A stretch of DNA of 64,000 nt from Culex pipiens pallens (Eukaryota; Arthropoda; Insecta; Diptera; Culicidae): positions 125,451,176 through 125,515,175 of the forward strand of contig NC_068939.1 in assembly GCF_016801865.2 (NCBI RefSeq). Reading direction: 5' to 3'. Each line of letters begins with the position of its first letter. Position 1 is the first letter of the stretch. The position numbers were made by a program, and so were the translations under genes. The notes beneath the pieces are model-generated. The model worked only from the letters and a program-made list of their open reading frames with translations. It was not told the DNA's origin and searched no databases. Positions 11,405 through 21,946 of this stretch are shown here, piece by piece.

Positions 11405-11640
11405 TTTAAAGTTTTTACAGTAGTATAGCCCAGTCGGCTTGGGTTCGATCCCAGACGGTTCCGGTGGCATTTTTCGAGACGAGATTTGTCTGACCACGCC
11501 TTCCGTCGGACAGGGAAGTAAATGTTGGCCCCGGTCGGTGGAGTCACTGGTTGGACTAACAATCCAAAGGTCGTCAGTTCGAATCCCGGGGTGGATGGAA
11601 GCTAAGGTGTAAAAAGAGGTTCGCAATTGCCTCAACAATC
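11405..11640 (+). mobile_element. Composite tRNA-related SINE region
   Basis: Two Pol III B-box matches occur, GGTTCGATCCC at 11442-11452 and AGTTCGAATCCC near 11576-11587. The second belongs to a tRNA-like block (about 11531-11595) whose anticodon-type stem TTGGA/TCCAA encloses loop CTAACAA, like tRNA-Val. The first is followed by a body phrase gaagtaaatgttggccccgg (11515-11534) that nearly matches the SINE at 44384-44404. This looks like two SINE-type modules joined head to tail. No target duplication was found. Confidence 0.6.
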
Positions 11641-11859
11641 AAGCCTTTTGTGCTGTAGTTATTTTATTATACCCAAAAAAATGTCCTATTCGTTGATCAG
11701 AGCATTATAGACAAAAGTGATTTTTTCATTAAAGCTGTGTTCATGATTAATCAGATCTGACTTTTTTTCAATCCAAATAGTAGTTTGTGCAACAAGTTGC
11801 AAAAGCAGTTTTTTTCCAGCACGAGTCGTACATTTATTCAACGTGGTTTACCGAAAAAT

Positions 11860-12240
11860 ACTGAAATGTTCACAAATTACCGTATATTTTCGAAAATGTT
11901 CGCAAAATATAGTATTTTTTCGAAAGTACTCAAATTTTCATAATTTCCGATATGGGTAAATTTTCACAAAATACCGTATTTTTCCAAAATACTAAAAGTT
12001 TTTAAATAAGCAATATAGGTTTCAAACGAAGCGTGTCCTGTGTGCTTTTTCACTTTAACAGAGTTTTTTATTCGTTGAAAATACTGAAATTTTCACAAAA
12101 TAACGTATTTTTTTCGAAAATACACAAATTTTCAAAATATTCAATATGGGTATCGAACTTGGATCAAACAAAGCGAAATTTCGCATGCTTCATACTTACA
12201 TTCAAATTGTGTATGCTTCATATCATTTTTTGCGTCGTTT
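11860..12240. repeat. Fragments of a 'gatacccatattg' satellite, left part
   Basis: Repeated phrases of the form cgaaaatactcaaattttcacaaaatacg alternate with a phrase like caatatgggtatcaaacg. The same subunits form the arms of the foldback at 32851-34491 and fragments near 59580. The continuation lies at 13356-13560; the element at 12251-13355 interrupts it. Confidence 0.55.
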
Positions 12241-12563
12241 GATACCCATCTGCCGTTTTACGGCGATATGATGTATACGCCATTTTGGACATTTTCAATT
12301 TTATTGTACAGTCTGATAAAGAATCTTAAAAGCTACCTCCTGACGAAAGAATTTTTGAAAAAACTGCTCTGGGGCCCATTTTATTAAGCAAACAAACAAT
12401 GATGTATACGCCAATTTTACTCATCATGATGTATGTATACATTGAGAATTGATAGAAGTCAAATTCAATACTGTTTGAATGTTGATTTGAGGTTTTGGGA
12501 CCAAATCAAGACTGTGCAATATTTTATTACATTATTTCGATTTAATTCTTACGGGGACGTCCA

Positions 12564-12720
12564 TTAGGCGTCATCCATAAAGTACGTCACGTTCTGAGGG
12601 AAGAGGGGGGTTTTGAGCAAGCGTGACATTGCGTGTTAAAAGCATAGGTAAATCGTGACAAAGGGGGTGGAGTGAATTTTGGCTGATTTAAATGTGACGT
12701 ACTTAATGGATGACACCTTA
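12564..12720. mobile_element. MITE with TTA target duplication (GGCGTCATCC family)
   Basis: The 151-bp element (12567-12717) has ends GGCGTCATCCATAAAGTACG and, on the other strand, GGTGTCATCCATTAAGTACG, flanked by TTA on both sides. A 3-bp TTA duplication fits PIF/Harbinger-type elements. A 71-bp relative lies at 1618-1688. Confidence 0.8.
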
Positions 12721-12823
12721 TCCACTTCCACGTAGACACTTTTTTGAAAATTCTAGACCTACCCACCTCCCTTGCGGCCAATTGTTCATGCAAAAAATGT
12801 GTTTATGGAGCGTAAACAATCGC

Positions 12824-12984
12824 TAAGGGAGCGTTCTTTTATTACGTATCGGATTTTTAGACCCCCTCCTTCGTAACAAAATTTCTATACAAATTTTAAA
12901 ATTTTTGTATGAAGCGTAACACGGCTTCCGACCCCCCCCCCCTCTCCACCCAACTGCGTTACGTAATAAAAGAACGCTCCCTAA
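12824..12984. mobile_element. MITE with TAA target duplication (GGGAGCGTTC family)
   Basis: The 155-bp element (12827-12981) has perfect ends GGGAGCGTTCTTTTATTACG and its reverse complement, flanked by TAA on both sides. The interior carries a C10-type run. Again a 3-bp duplication suggests PIF/Harbinger. If both MITEs are removed, the flanks near 12553-12566 and 12718-12745 read like the element at 21164-21290 (ccatccataacccacgtgga), so both seem to sit in a third element. Confidence 0.85.
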
Positions 12985-13355
12985 TACCCTCCCCCCTCCT
13001 TAAAGTATCCACGTGGACAATGCATTAAGGGATCCGCTCAGCTGTCAAAATAGCTGGCACAAAAAATATAGTCTGCTTTGATCGAGCAATGTATACATAC
13101 ATCATTGGGAAGTAAAAGTAGTGATTTTTTATTGCTATTTTTTCGGCCAAATGATGTTTGTGGTTTAAAATCGTAGAGAATAGGAAAAAACAAGAAATTT
13201 TGTAGGGACCACATTTTTATTGTACTTTTTAACAATTTCTACAGAGCAGACCTTAAATTAGTCATTTTGAATTGAAAAAATGAACAAAAACAGAAAATCG
13301 TGTCTACAGCAAAATCACCTCAATGGTGTATACATCATATCGCCGTAAAACGGCA

Positions 13356-13560
13356 GCCATGTTGCAAATTATGAAAATTTGAGTATATTTGAAAAAAATA
13401 CGGTATTTTGTGAAAATTTCATTATTTTCAAAAAAAAACTAAAAATGTGACAAAACATACCAAATTAGCTTCGTTTGATACCCATATTGCAAATTATGAA
13501 AATTTGAGTTCTTTCGAAAAAAATACTGTATTTTGTGAACAATTTTGAGAACATATTTTA
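13356..13560. repeat. Fragments of the 'gatacccatattg' satellite, right part
   Basis: This continues the satellite interrupted at 12251, in inverse order: gcaaattatgaaaatttgag, an A/C phrase, then gatacccatattgcaaatt. See 11860-12240. Confidence 0.5.
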
Positions 13561-13724
13561 CTTTGAAACTTACCAAATTTACAAAAAATATATTCTTAGT
13601 GAAAGCACTGAAAATTAAACATGATCTGGTTGAACTAAGTCGATTTTAGAAAGATTTGAAAAATTAGTTATCGTCCATTATCGGCGATAATATTTTCGCC
13701 GCTAGAATTATCGAAATAACGATA

Positions 13725-15032
13725 ACGAAAACTAGGCTTAGTGATTTTTCACGCTCGAAAATTGCAATTAGACGGAGACCTCAATTTCAAAACACAAAAA
13801 ATCCGATCACAGAAACTGCTTGTTATGCTTCATTAAATATTATTCTCCAATAAACTAAAAAAACTTCACTAAACGTAAACGTTCAAGTTTACGTTATACC
13901 AACAAAAAATTGTCCTTATTTTCAAAAAAGTTTCCACCTGGTTTATGGATGATCTCTATTTATATTTTGAAACAAAATGTTGAGCTTGCGTATTATCATT
14001 TCTAGGACTTCATTTTTAATATTCGACTGATAAAGCTTATAGCTCATATCAAAGCAAGATTTAACAATCTTGTCCAGTAAAAATTGAATTTTCTGCGACT
14101 TTTAGCCCATTAAACATATTTTCAAAGTATCCATCTCACTTTTCAGAAACTACAAAATTAATATAATTTTTAACAAAATCGAAATTTTTATTCTAAATGA
14201 GAAAAGAAAACAAAAATGTAGTTTTTTTTATATCATTAAACTTAAACTGGGCTCAACATAGATCTAGGGTTTTTTCTCAAAATATATTTTCCCTAAAAGA
14301 GCACTCAGCTAGCAAAATCTAAACGTAGAAATATGCAAAGGCTTATGAATTGATCTCAGTTGAAAGGTTCTCCAAATCTCTGAATTCCAAATGTAACATC
14401 CTGGAATAGAACTGCTAAATTCTAATAAAAACACAAATTGAAATTGAAATAAACTGGGCTCAGAAAAAAATTAAATGTTTTTAAAAGGTGTTTTCAAAAA
14501 TAAAAAATACTCTTCATTTTCTTTTGAATACATCAAAGCTTGATTCTTTTATTTTTTTGAAACTATACCTTTCAAATAAGATAGCAGTTAAATCTGTATT
14601 ACAGCGAATAAAAATATTACTAAATTCAGTTAGTTTCTAAAAAACTCAAAAATTTGAACATTTCTACAAATGGTTGATATCAAGCTTTTCAATTCATAGC
14701 TAATAAAATTTACTTAAATAGTTTTTATGGATGAAATATTTAGTATGTTGTCATTAAAGAAAAAAATGAGATAATTGATATTTTTTAAGAATTTCACACG
14801 GTCCACAAAATCGTCAAAAATCAATAACCATTTATTAGTAATTAAATCAGGGCATTCACTCGCTTACAGTAGTAGATAAGATTATATTCGTTCCTTTTTG
14901 TGTTTGATAAATTATTTTTAAGAAAAATCGTTACATTTGTAACACAAACGTAAAATTTCACGAAAAAAGCTAAATTTCGTGGATTTCACGCTATCCGCGA
15001 AATCGTGAAATTTCACTAACCCTAACGATAAC
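13725..15032. mobile_element. Non-autonomous hAT-like element, copy 2 (inverted)
   Basis: The element (13733-15024) starts TAGGCTTAGTGA and ends with the complement of TAGGGTTAGTGA. It is flanked by acgaaaac (13725-13732) and acgataac (15025-15032), a 7-of-8 target duplication inside a tatcgttatcg-rich host. Orientation is opposite to copy 1, and subterminal cgtgaaat phrases match. It lacks the 1.2-kb nested element of copy 1 but carries the retroposon at 14256-14449. Confidence 0.78.
14243..14462 (+). mobile_element. ~200-bp retroposon, second copy, 13-bp target duplication
   Basis: TAAACTGGGCTCA occurs exactly at 14243-14255 and 14450-14462. The insert starts acatagatctaggg and ends in an (AAATTG)-type tail. 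It shares its start, the phrase aggcttatgaattgatctca, and the 3' phrase aatgtaacatcctgga with the copy at 5473-5676. Confidence 0.75.
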
Positions 15033-15150
15033 GAAAGAACTATCGTTATCGTTATCGAGTCTCGATAATTTTATCGTTAACAACCTTGGCCGTTTCGTTT
15101 CTCCAGAAGGACAGGAAAAGTTAACAGATTCACAGGGAAATTGCAAAAAC

Positions 15151-17515
15151 GATTTTTACGTTCTCATTACAATCCTTTAAAATTTTGCTTGATTTTAAAC
15201 GTGTAGTATTTATTATGAGTAGTTCAAGAATGATTTATGAGGTGAAGATAAGTGAAATCATCTTTAAAAAATGTTGTTTAGAATGATCAGGTAAGAAGAA
15301 TCAATCATTTTAAAATATTTTTGATCGTTCATTCTAGAAGAGAAAGAATTTTGCTCAAATTTATTCACATGTAAATTTAAATGTTTATTTATTACAACTA
15401 AATTCATGTGGATCAAGCTTACATCAATCATTAAGTCACCGATATGATCATCATCGCTTTCCCTCCACATAACCACATTCCCGTTGCGCCAATTATTCAA
15501 TCCAAACAATCACACAGCGGAGACATCAGTCCAGTGGCTACCGTCTGTCTGCTTTAGCCCACTAGTCCACTGATCTACTGGTCCAAATAGCCATATTCGG
15601 AACTCTACTGCCAGCTACCGACCTTACGCGCGATCCAATTTCAAAGTCCGGACCCTTCTTCCAACTAGCAGTGAGTTGTGAGTGCACTTGAAGAAATTCC
15701 TCCCCGCCGGACCGGAATCCGATCGAGCCCGAAAGGGATCATGTTTCTCTTCAAGGGATAGTTCCTCCGCGGGCCGTAACCGTGAGAAATGCTCTAATGA
15801 ACCGGCCGCAAACCTGTTCGTCGTCAAGCCAATGACGCCGCAGTGAGGTGTGCTGAAGGTCTGGTATAAGCGTTTGAGGTTTCGTTTGGATGTTGTAATG
15901 GTGGCGATCTTTACAATTTTGGATTGAAAGTAGACGTTACAACAGTGATGTCCTAAAGCGAACCAGACCTTCATTCCAAGACGCTGAACGATGGTTTGTG
16001 AATGAAGCATCCCCCAGACATGCGTAATAAATCCCTGTGAAACCGAGTCGAAACCACGATTTTGCGGTTTATCGTTCGATCGATAACCGTGAAGTTCGCT
16101 TCGCTACGTTGCATAATGAGAGCGATGTCTTGCTGATCAATCTCTTAGTAACTGGCATGAATTAATAAATTTGCGATTAAATGTTTGCAGTTCCACCTCA
16201 GGAAGTTAAGGCGATCATGCTGCTGCATCAGTGACACCACAACGGCGTGGGAAAATTTGCTGCTCATGTTACGGTTTGGTCACTTCCTTTCCTCCACGGT
16301 CAGCACCGCCAGCAAGTTCAAGTTTAATGAGTTTTGTTTTAGCAGCATTACGAGTGTGATGGACAGTTGCGCTGCTGGACATGTGTTCAGAGGAAGGAAA
16401 GACGGAAGTTGTGGCCATCGAGATAGTGTCAATTATTGGGCACCAGCAATTATCGAAATCGGATGCGACGGCTTGCGTTGGGTGAAGGTTCTGGATTGGG
16501 TAAATTAAGTTGACATTTGGACGGGGTGCAATTAGCGAGGGTGACCTTTAGATTGATTCCTGGTTAAGATTATCGTTGATTGACTTCAAGGGAGCAACAT
16601 TGTAGATAATATTTTATTTTATACAGCAAAAAATAGACGATTTTATTTTGCATAAACATTCCTCCTCAGAAAATATTTTTCAAAGCAAAAAATTATAATA
16701 AAAAAACTTAAGAATAATAGTAGAAATAGAAGTCTTATAGACTAAAAACAATCGGAAATGCATTTTGATGCATATCATATTTAGCATGTGTGATCTCATT
16801 TTTTTTTTTGAATTCCGATGTTCAATACCGCAAAACGTTTTTTTTCGCGAAAAAAAACATATTTTTTTATTTGTTTTCTCGATATATGTCAGAATCGAGG
16901 GACATAAACTTAAAAAAATAAAGTAGCATCTTAAAATTAAGTTTTCGCAAAGTGGTTAAAATTTCTTAAACTAATTTGTGAAAACTTTAAAAGTCATCGC
17001 TCAAACTTTCGAATTACAGTACAAACAAGCTTAACAAAATAAAGAGAAAAATGTGGTTTGATTTGTTAAATTGATTTGTTCTGTTTCTTAAGATTACATA
17101 CACTTTTGTTTACCTCATAATCTTTGAAGATTAACTTTTTTTTATTATTTTTGCTTTAATTCATATTTGAAGACAATCAAAGAGTCCAAAAACTTTAGTT
17201 AACTCTGAAGATATTATTTCTTCAAATTCATGATTTATGTATGTTTTTTTGTATCATTTAATCTATAATTCCTTTGAAACGTATTTTTAACTTTTGAAAT
17301 TTTTATATTTTTTAGGAGCATCTTTTACGCTATGGTGTAGAAAGGTGCAATATCTGGTTCTAGATCAATTAATTTTTGAAAAAAACTTCAAGATGGTATG
17401 TCAGAGACATAACCGAAAGACATAGGACCAAACAATTTGAATGTGTTTTTGGATTGCTAGTGAAATCTGAAATAAGATTATTTTATTTTGTTTCATAGAT
17501 TTGTCGGCAAAATTG
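15151..17515. other. Low-repeat DNA, GC-richer at 15.5-16.5 kb
   Basis: The segment 15500-16550 is GC-richer and low in repeats. Open frames here (for example minus 15624-16010 and plus 16185-16508) show no recognisable domain and no clear splice or start context, so I do not call genes. 16550-17515 is AT-rich. Confidence 0.4.
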
Positions 17516-17519
17516 TCAT

Positions 17520-18635
17520 AAATGTTCTCCCAAGGTGAACCTTCCATGAGGGCACCGGCCACTCCAGGTTGTGGCCACTAAGGTCGAAATGTCAATTTTC
17601 ATGTTCAGTATCAAAAACCATGAATTTTGATATCCATATTGCCACAACTCGTATGGTTCTGTTAAAGACCCTCCGGGCCCCGGGGAAACCTGCTTTGAGA
17701 TCACCGGTCACTCAAAGTTGTGGCCACTACTGTCGGAATGTCAATTTTCATGTACAGTATCAAAAACCATGAATTTTGATATCCATATTGCCACAACTCG
17801 TATGGTTCTGTTAAAGACCTTCCGGGCCCCGGGGAAACCTGCTTTGAGATCACCGGTCACTCAAAGTTGTGGCCACTACTGTCGGAATGTCAATTTTCAT
17901 GTACAGTATCAAAAACCATGAATTTTGATACCAATATTGCCACAACTCGTATGTTTCTGTAAATGTCCCCCCACGCCCCGAGGGAACCTTCTTTGAGGGC
18001 ACCGGCCACTCCAGGTTGTGGCCACTACTGTCGAAATGGCCATTATTATGTTCAGTATAAAAAACCATGAATTTTGATACCCATATTGCCACAACTCGTA
18101 TGTTTCTGTAAATGTCCCCCCACGCCCCGAGGGAACCTTCTTTGAGGGCACCGGCCACTCCAGGTTGTGGCCACTACTGTCGAAATGGTCATTATTATGT
18201 TCAGTATAAAAAACCATGAATTTTGATACCCATATTGCCACAACTAGTATGGTTCTGTAAATGTCCCCCCACGCCCCGAGGGAACCTTCTTTGAGGGCAC
18301 CGGCCACTCCAGGTTGTGGCCACCACTGTCGAAATGGCCATTATTATGTTCAGTATCAAAAACCATGAATTTTGATACCCATATTGCCACAACTAGTATG
18401 GTTCTGTAAATGTCCCCCCACGCCCCGAGGGAACCTTCTTTGAGGGCACCGGCCACTCCAGGTTGTGGCCACTACTGTCGAAATGGCCATTATTATGTTC
18501 AGTATCAAAAACCATGAATTTTGATACCCATATTGCCACAACTAGTATGGTTCTGTAAATGTCCCCCCACGCCCCGAGGGAACCTTCTTTGAGGTCACCG
18601 GCCACTCCAGCTTTTTTTCACCACTGTCGAATTGG
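17520..18635. repeat. Minisatellite of 149-bp units, about 7.5 copies
   Basis: The unit carries landmarks gagggcaccggccactcca, ggttgtggccactactgtcg, ttcagtatcaaaaaccatg and gatacccatattgccacaac. Period is 149 bases. The first three units (to about 17935) form one subtype with gttaaagacc and a ccgggccccggggaaacc block. The last four or five form another with gtaaatgtccccccacgcc. Neighbours are more alike than distant units, as expected for unequal exchange. The repeated open frames (LEWPVPSKKVPSGRGG) come from the unit, and I see no gene. Confidence 0.9.
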
Positions 18636-18639
18636 CCAA

Positions 18640-19210
18640 TTTTCATGAGAACCGCCGCATCATAGCGACTTCCACGCCGTCCGCTTCGCTCGAATTTCCT
18701 CCTTCTGCTACCGGTGGTTCTTCCTTCTGGTTGATGGTCCTCTTCTTCTATTGGCCGCTGCTGCTGCTGCTGCTCCGCGCCGGCCCGACGTGCACAGTTC
18801 GAGTGCTCGTTCCAAAGTGACTTGCTTTTGCGAAATTTTCTGCTTAAATAGCGGCACAGCCGGAGAACGGCACAAAAGGGGCGCGGTCTCGAATGCATAC
18901 GCTCGCTCTGATTGGTCATCTGTTCGATTTGTACTGAAAAATTACTCATTTTGATTGCATGTTTTAAGTGCTTTAACTATGTTTAGTCAGACTATCTATG
19001 TAGTTAAACAATAGCTGAAGTCTTCCTCTTTCGATTGGTGATCCAACCATCTGGATTGATTCACAGGGAAAAAAGATATAAGCGTTCAAAATGTCCCCTT
19101 TTTTAACGCTTAAAAGTGACGCTTTGGATCGAATTTCTGAACTGGCCCCCCAATATAGTAAGTAGAGACATAGTCCTATGTCAAAAAGTTACTTAATCCT
19201 TCAGTAGGTG
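18640..19210. other. GC-rich low-repeat segment beside the minisatellite
   Basis: 18640-18910 is GC-rich with a short CTG/CAG run (near 18758-18773) that gives five glutamines in a minus frame. A TTAAATAG motif at 18844 is TATA-like but has no partner that I can defend. No gene is called. Confidence 0.35.
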
Positions 19211-19214
19211 GTTG

Positions 19215-19727
19215 GTGCCTTCCTCACATTTTGAGTGTAATGCTAGGTAATATCTGAGATCCGGCCTCCACAAAGTTCATGAATAACACTTAAGTGCTTA
19301 TAACTTTTGTTAGGGTTGTCAGATCTTCAATCTATTGAACTCGTTGCAAAGGTCTTTTGATTACCTATTCAACGACAGGTCGCATGATAGATCCGGACAA
19401 TGTTTTTTTTTAATATCTGAGATCCGGCCGGTTTTTTTTAGCATAACTTTTGAAGTACTTAACTTAACTTTATCATTTTTAATAGCGACTTATGGGACCC
19501 CAAGACGGATCAAATGAGACCAAAACGGTCCAAATCGGGTCAGCCAGTGCCGAGATAACACAGTGCAAATTTTTTTGATCAACATCCCACCACAAACACA
19601 GACATTTGCTCAAAATTTGATTTTGAGTCGATATGTATGCATGAAGGTGGGTCTAGAAGGTCAAATTAAGAATTTCGTTTTTCTAGTGATTTTATAGACA
19701 TTCCTCAGTAAGGTGAGGAAGGCAAAA
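19215..19727. mobile_element. Inverted-repeat element with TGCCTTCCTCAC ends
   Basis: The left end reads tgccttcctcac and the right end gtgaggaaggca, a 12-bp perfect inverted pair about 510 bases apart. The phrase aatatctgagatccggcc occurs twice inside (near 19248 and 19412). I remember this terminal phrase from mosquito genomes but cannot check it. No target duplication is evident. Confidence 0.6.
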
Positions 19728-20802
19728 ATATGATTTTCAAACAATATTGCACACATGGCTTTACAAAATGTTATGACACATTTTAAAATGCATATTCAAA
19801 TTTGCATTAGAAAATCACTTAACTTTTTTTTTTAAATACAGGTTGCGTGATTGTTTTTTTTATTTATTGAAAAATTATAATTGTTTACAATTTTAAAATT
19901 ATTTCAAATAAGAAAAGCATAAAATATGTTCGGACAGCTCGGCAATTTTCAATAATTTTTTTTCAGACTTTGTTAATCGGATAGGTAGTTGGTGAGATAT
20001 ATTATTTTGAAAGTATACATTTTTTATTAAAAAGTTTTTCTCACTGTCACCGATATCTCGCAAACCATTGATATTATTTTCATTTTTAAAGTTTAAACTC
20101 TTTTAAAATTTTCTGACAGTTTTATTGAAAACAAAATTAACATTCTCAAATCAAGCATAACATTTCAAATGCGCATAAAAATTGCTGTTCCACAAAAATA
20201 TATGTTTTGAAGCAAGAGAAGGCTGAATAAATTTGCATGACAATTTCTTCTTCCTCTGAATTGCAGCAGAAATCAGGACATTTTCTGGTACTTTTTTACT
20301 CGACTACTTAGATTTCAATGAAACTTTGTAGACATGTTATTCTAGGCTTATATAAGCCATTGTTGTCTATATGGAGCCAGTTGCACTCAAAAAAAAAAAA
20401 AAAAAAAAAACATTTCAGAAGGGCGCAAATTATTTAAATATTTAAATTTGTGTTTCTCGAAGCCGTTTCATCGTATCAAGAAGTAGTCACAAAACAAAAC
20501 AAAAAAACATTTTTACCATTTTTTGTTCTATTGAAAAGTGTTCTAAACGTCAACCGATAGCGGAAATCGATTCTCCAGTCAATTTTACATAAAAGTTTTC
20601 ACTGTCCTAAGTCCAATCCTTGTACAGATTTAGGGTTTTATAAATAAAATTGATGAAAAAACAGGGTGTCTAAAAAGAAAGATTTGTAAGATTTTTTGGT
20701 TTGGCCATTTGTATTTGACAGAATTGATTTTCAGCCTCATGAATATCTTTACCGAGCCTTCGTCCAATTTGCCACAAGCAAACTATTTCGAGGAATTAAT
20801 AC
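19728..20802. other. AT-rich non-coding DNA
   Basis: It contains a poly(A) run of about 21 at 20390-20410 and no credible exon. Confidence 0.4.
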
Positions 20803-21432
20803 GGTATTTGTCCCTATTTTGGGCCTGGTACCTATTTTGGATCTACCAAACCGAATTCAGCGAAATTGAGCATTTCACCAAATCTGGCAGGAATTTGCCA
20901 CTTGATAATGATACGTGCAGTCATTATCTTCATTTGGTGGGCAAGAATAATTCACTTTTTCCTCCTAAATTAGAAATAAAGCAATCAAACTCTTTACTTT
21001 TTTCTTGGCTAGTTGCCCATCAGGTCGAAAATTTTCACCACTTTTGTTTACCGCTTGTTGACACTCAGCGTCACGGCTTTCTTCGCTCAGCACACGAATG
21101 AGAGCCGTCCTCCGAATCCCCAACCACTGGCAATATGTTTTTATTGGTGGGTCGCACAATGGGACCATCCATAACCCACGTGGACACTTTAGGGGGGGGG
21201 GGGTTAGGTATGGCGATTGTCCACGCTCCATACAAAAAAGATTTTTTTGTATGGCGTTGTCCACGAGGGGGGAGCTAGGAGCTTTCGTCAAAAATGTGAT
21301 TAAGTAAGAGAATCAGATTTAAAAACCCAACTTATTCATGTAATACAAGCAAGGTTGCGTATAGCACCATTTGAGAGTACATCAAATTAAAAGTGCGCTC
21401 GACTTAGTAGGCCCAAAATAGGGACAAATACC
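20803..21432. mobile_element. Inverted-repeat element with GGTATTTGTCCCTATTTTGG ends
   Basis: The left end, ggtatttgtccctattttgg at 20803, is repeated in inverse at 21409-21432 (24 bp without mismatch). It is about 630 bp. A different fragment is nested at 21164-21290. The open frames inside are not recognisable. Confidence 0.7.
21164..21290. mobile_element. Fragment of a 'ccatccataacccacgtgga' element
   Basis: It begins gggaccatccataaccc and contains a G9-10 run, then gattgtccacgctccataca, and its near-inverse tgtatggcgttgtccacgag. The central inverted pair flanks a short A/T loop. The expected right terminus is not found, so the copy looks truncated. Related sequence hosts the two MITEs near 12.6-13.0 kb. 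Confidence 0.5.
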
Positions 21433-21533
21433 CTATCTCCAAAACAAAAATTTCGGCAGCTATTGTAGGCCGTTGCAAAGATCAAAATCGGTCCGAAAAA
21501 TCAGAAAAATCTTAAAAAATTTAATGGAAGTAG

Positions 21534-21787
21534 ACTGCCCATGTTCGCATAAATGTCCCATATGCAAAAACAACAAGCTGAGAAAAACGCATTTCAAGTT
21601 TGTCCCACACATAAGGCTACGTGTTAAGTTTTCGCGAAAAAACTGGATTTCCTCCTGATTTCTAGAACAAAGTACTGGATGTTATAGGAGCTATCTTTTA
21701 AAAGAGCACACGATTTTGAACCAAACTGCACCAAAAACTCGAAATCGATGAAAATGCATATGGGACATTTATGCGATCAGGGGCAGT
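21534..21787. mobile_element. 254-bp MITE with ACTGCCC ends
   Basis: The left end actgcccatgttcgcataaa continues with tgtcccatatgca. The right end is its inverse with a few mismatches (opposite strand ACTGCCCCTGATCGCATAAA). Terminal repeats are about 33 bp. The interior has no frame. Confidence 0.75.
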
Positions 21788-21946
21788 ATAAGTCTTACCA
21801 ACTGAAACCAATTTGAAATGCCGTAAACTGGGGTCAATCGGGATACATGGGGCGAATTGGGACAGCAGTTTTAACCATGTTGGAGCACAAAATTTTGATT
21901 TTTCTGGTAGGTTTTGGTTAGAACAGACTCAGACCAACAAAATATG

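Larger units (their letters stand above)
12251..13355. mobile_element. Inverted-repeat element with 34-bp termini, inserted in satellite DNA
   Basis: The termini at 12251-12284 and 13322-13355 are inverted copies with one mismatch. Each begins with the self-complementary block TGCCGTTTTACGGC, so each end could also form its own hairpin. Both sides are satellite DNA (gataccca then attgcaaattatg elsewhere), with CCAT on each side as a possible short target duplication. Subterminal copies of a gatgtatacatac phrase recur at about 12420 and 13090. It has itself been invaded by the MITEs at 12567-12717 and 12827-12981. Confidence 0.7.
11775..15150. repeat. Hairpin repeat copy 3, split by later insertions
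   Basis: The head at 11775-11850 (gtttgtgcaacaagttgcaaaa, then gcacgagtcgtacatttatt) matches the start of the repeats at 5047 and 47968. A phrase at 15095-15150 (aggacaggaaaagttaacag, then attgcaaaaacg) matches their end. In intact copies these parts lie about 350 bases apart; here 3.2 kb of other elements intervenes, including satellite fragments, the element at 12251-13355 and hAT-like copy 2. Confidence 0.5.

Noticed and set aside
15624..16010. 128-codon minus frame in GC-richer DNA
   Set aside because: No recognisable domain and no promoter or splice support. It may merely reflect base composition.
17520..18635. CRISPR-like array
   Set aside because: Units are 149 bases and repeated throughout, with no short repeat/unique spacer alternation; the sequence is eukaryotic.
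18542..18949. 135-codon minus frame with a glutamine run
   Set aside because: Its 3' third is minisatellite unit and the glutamines come from a short CAG run. No start context, splice site or domain supports a gene.
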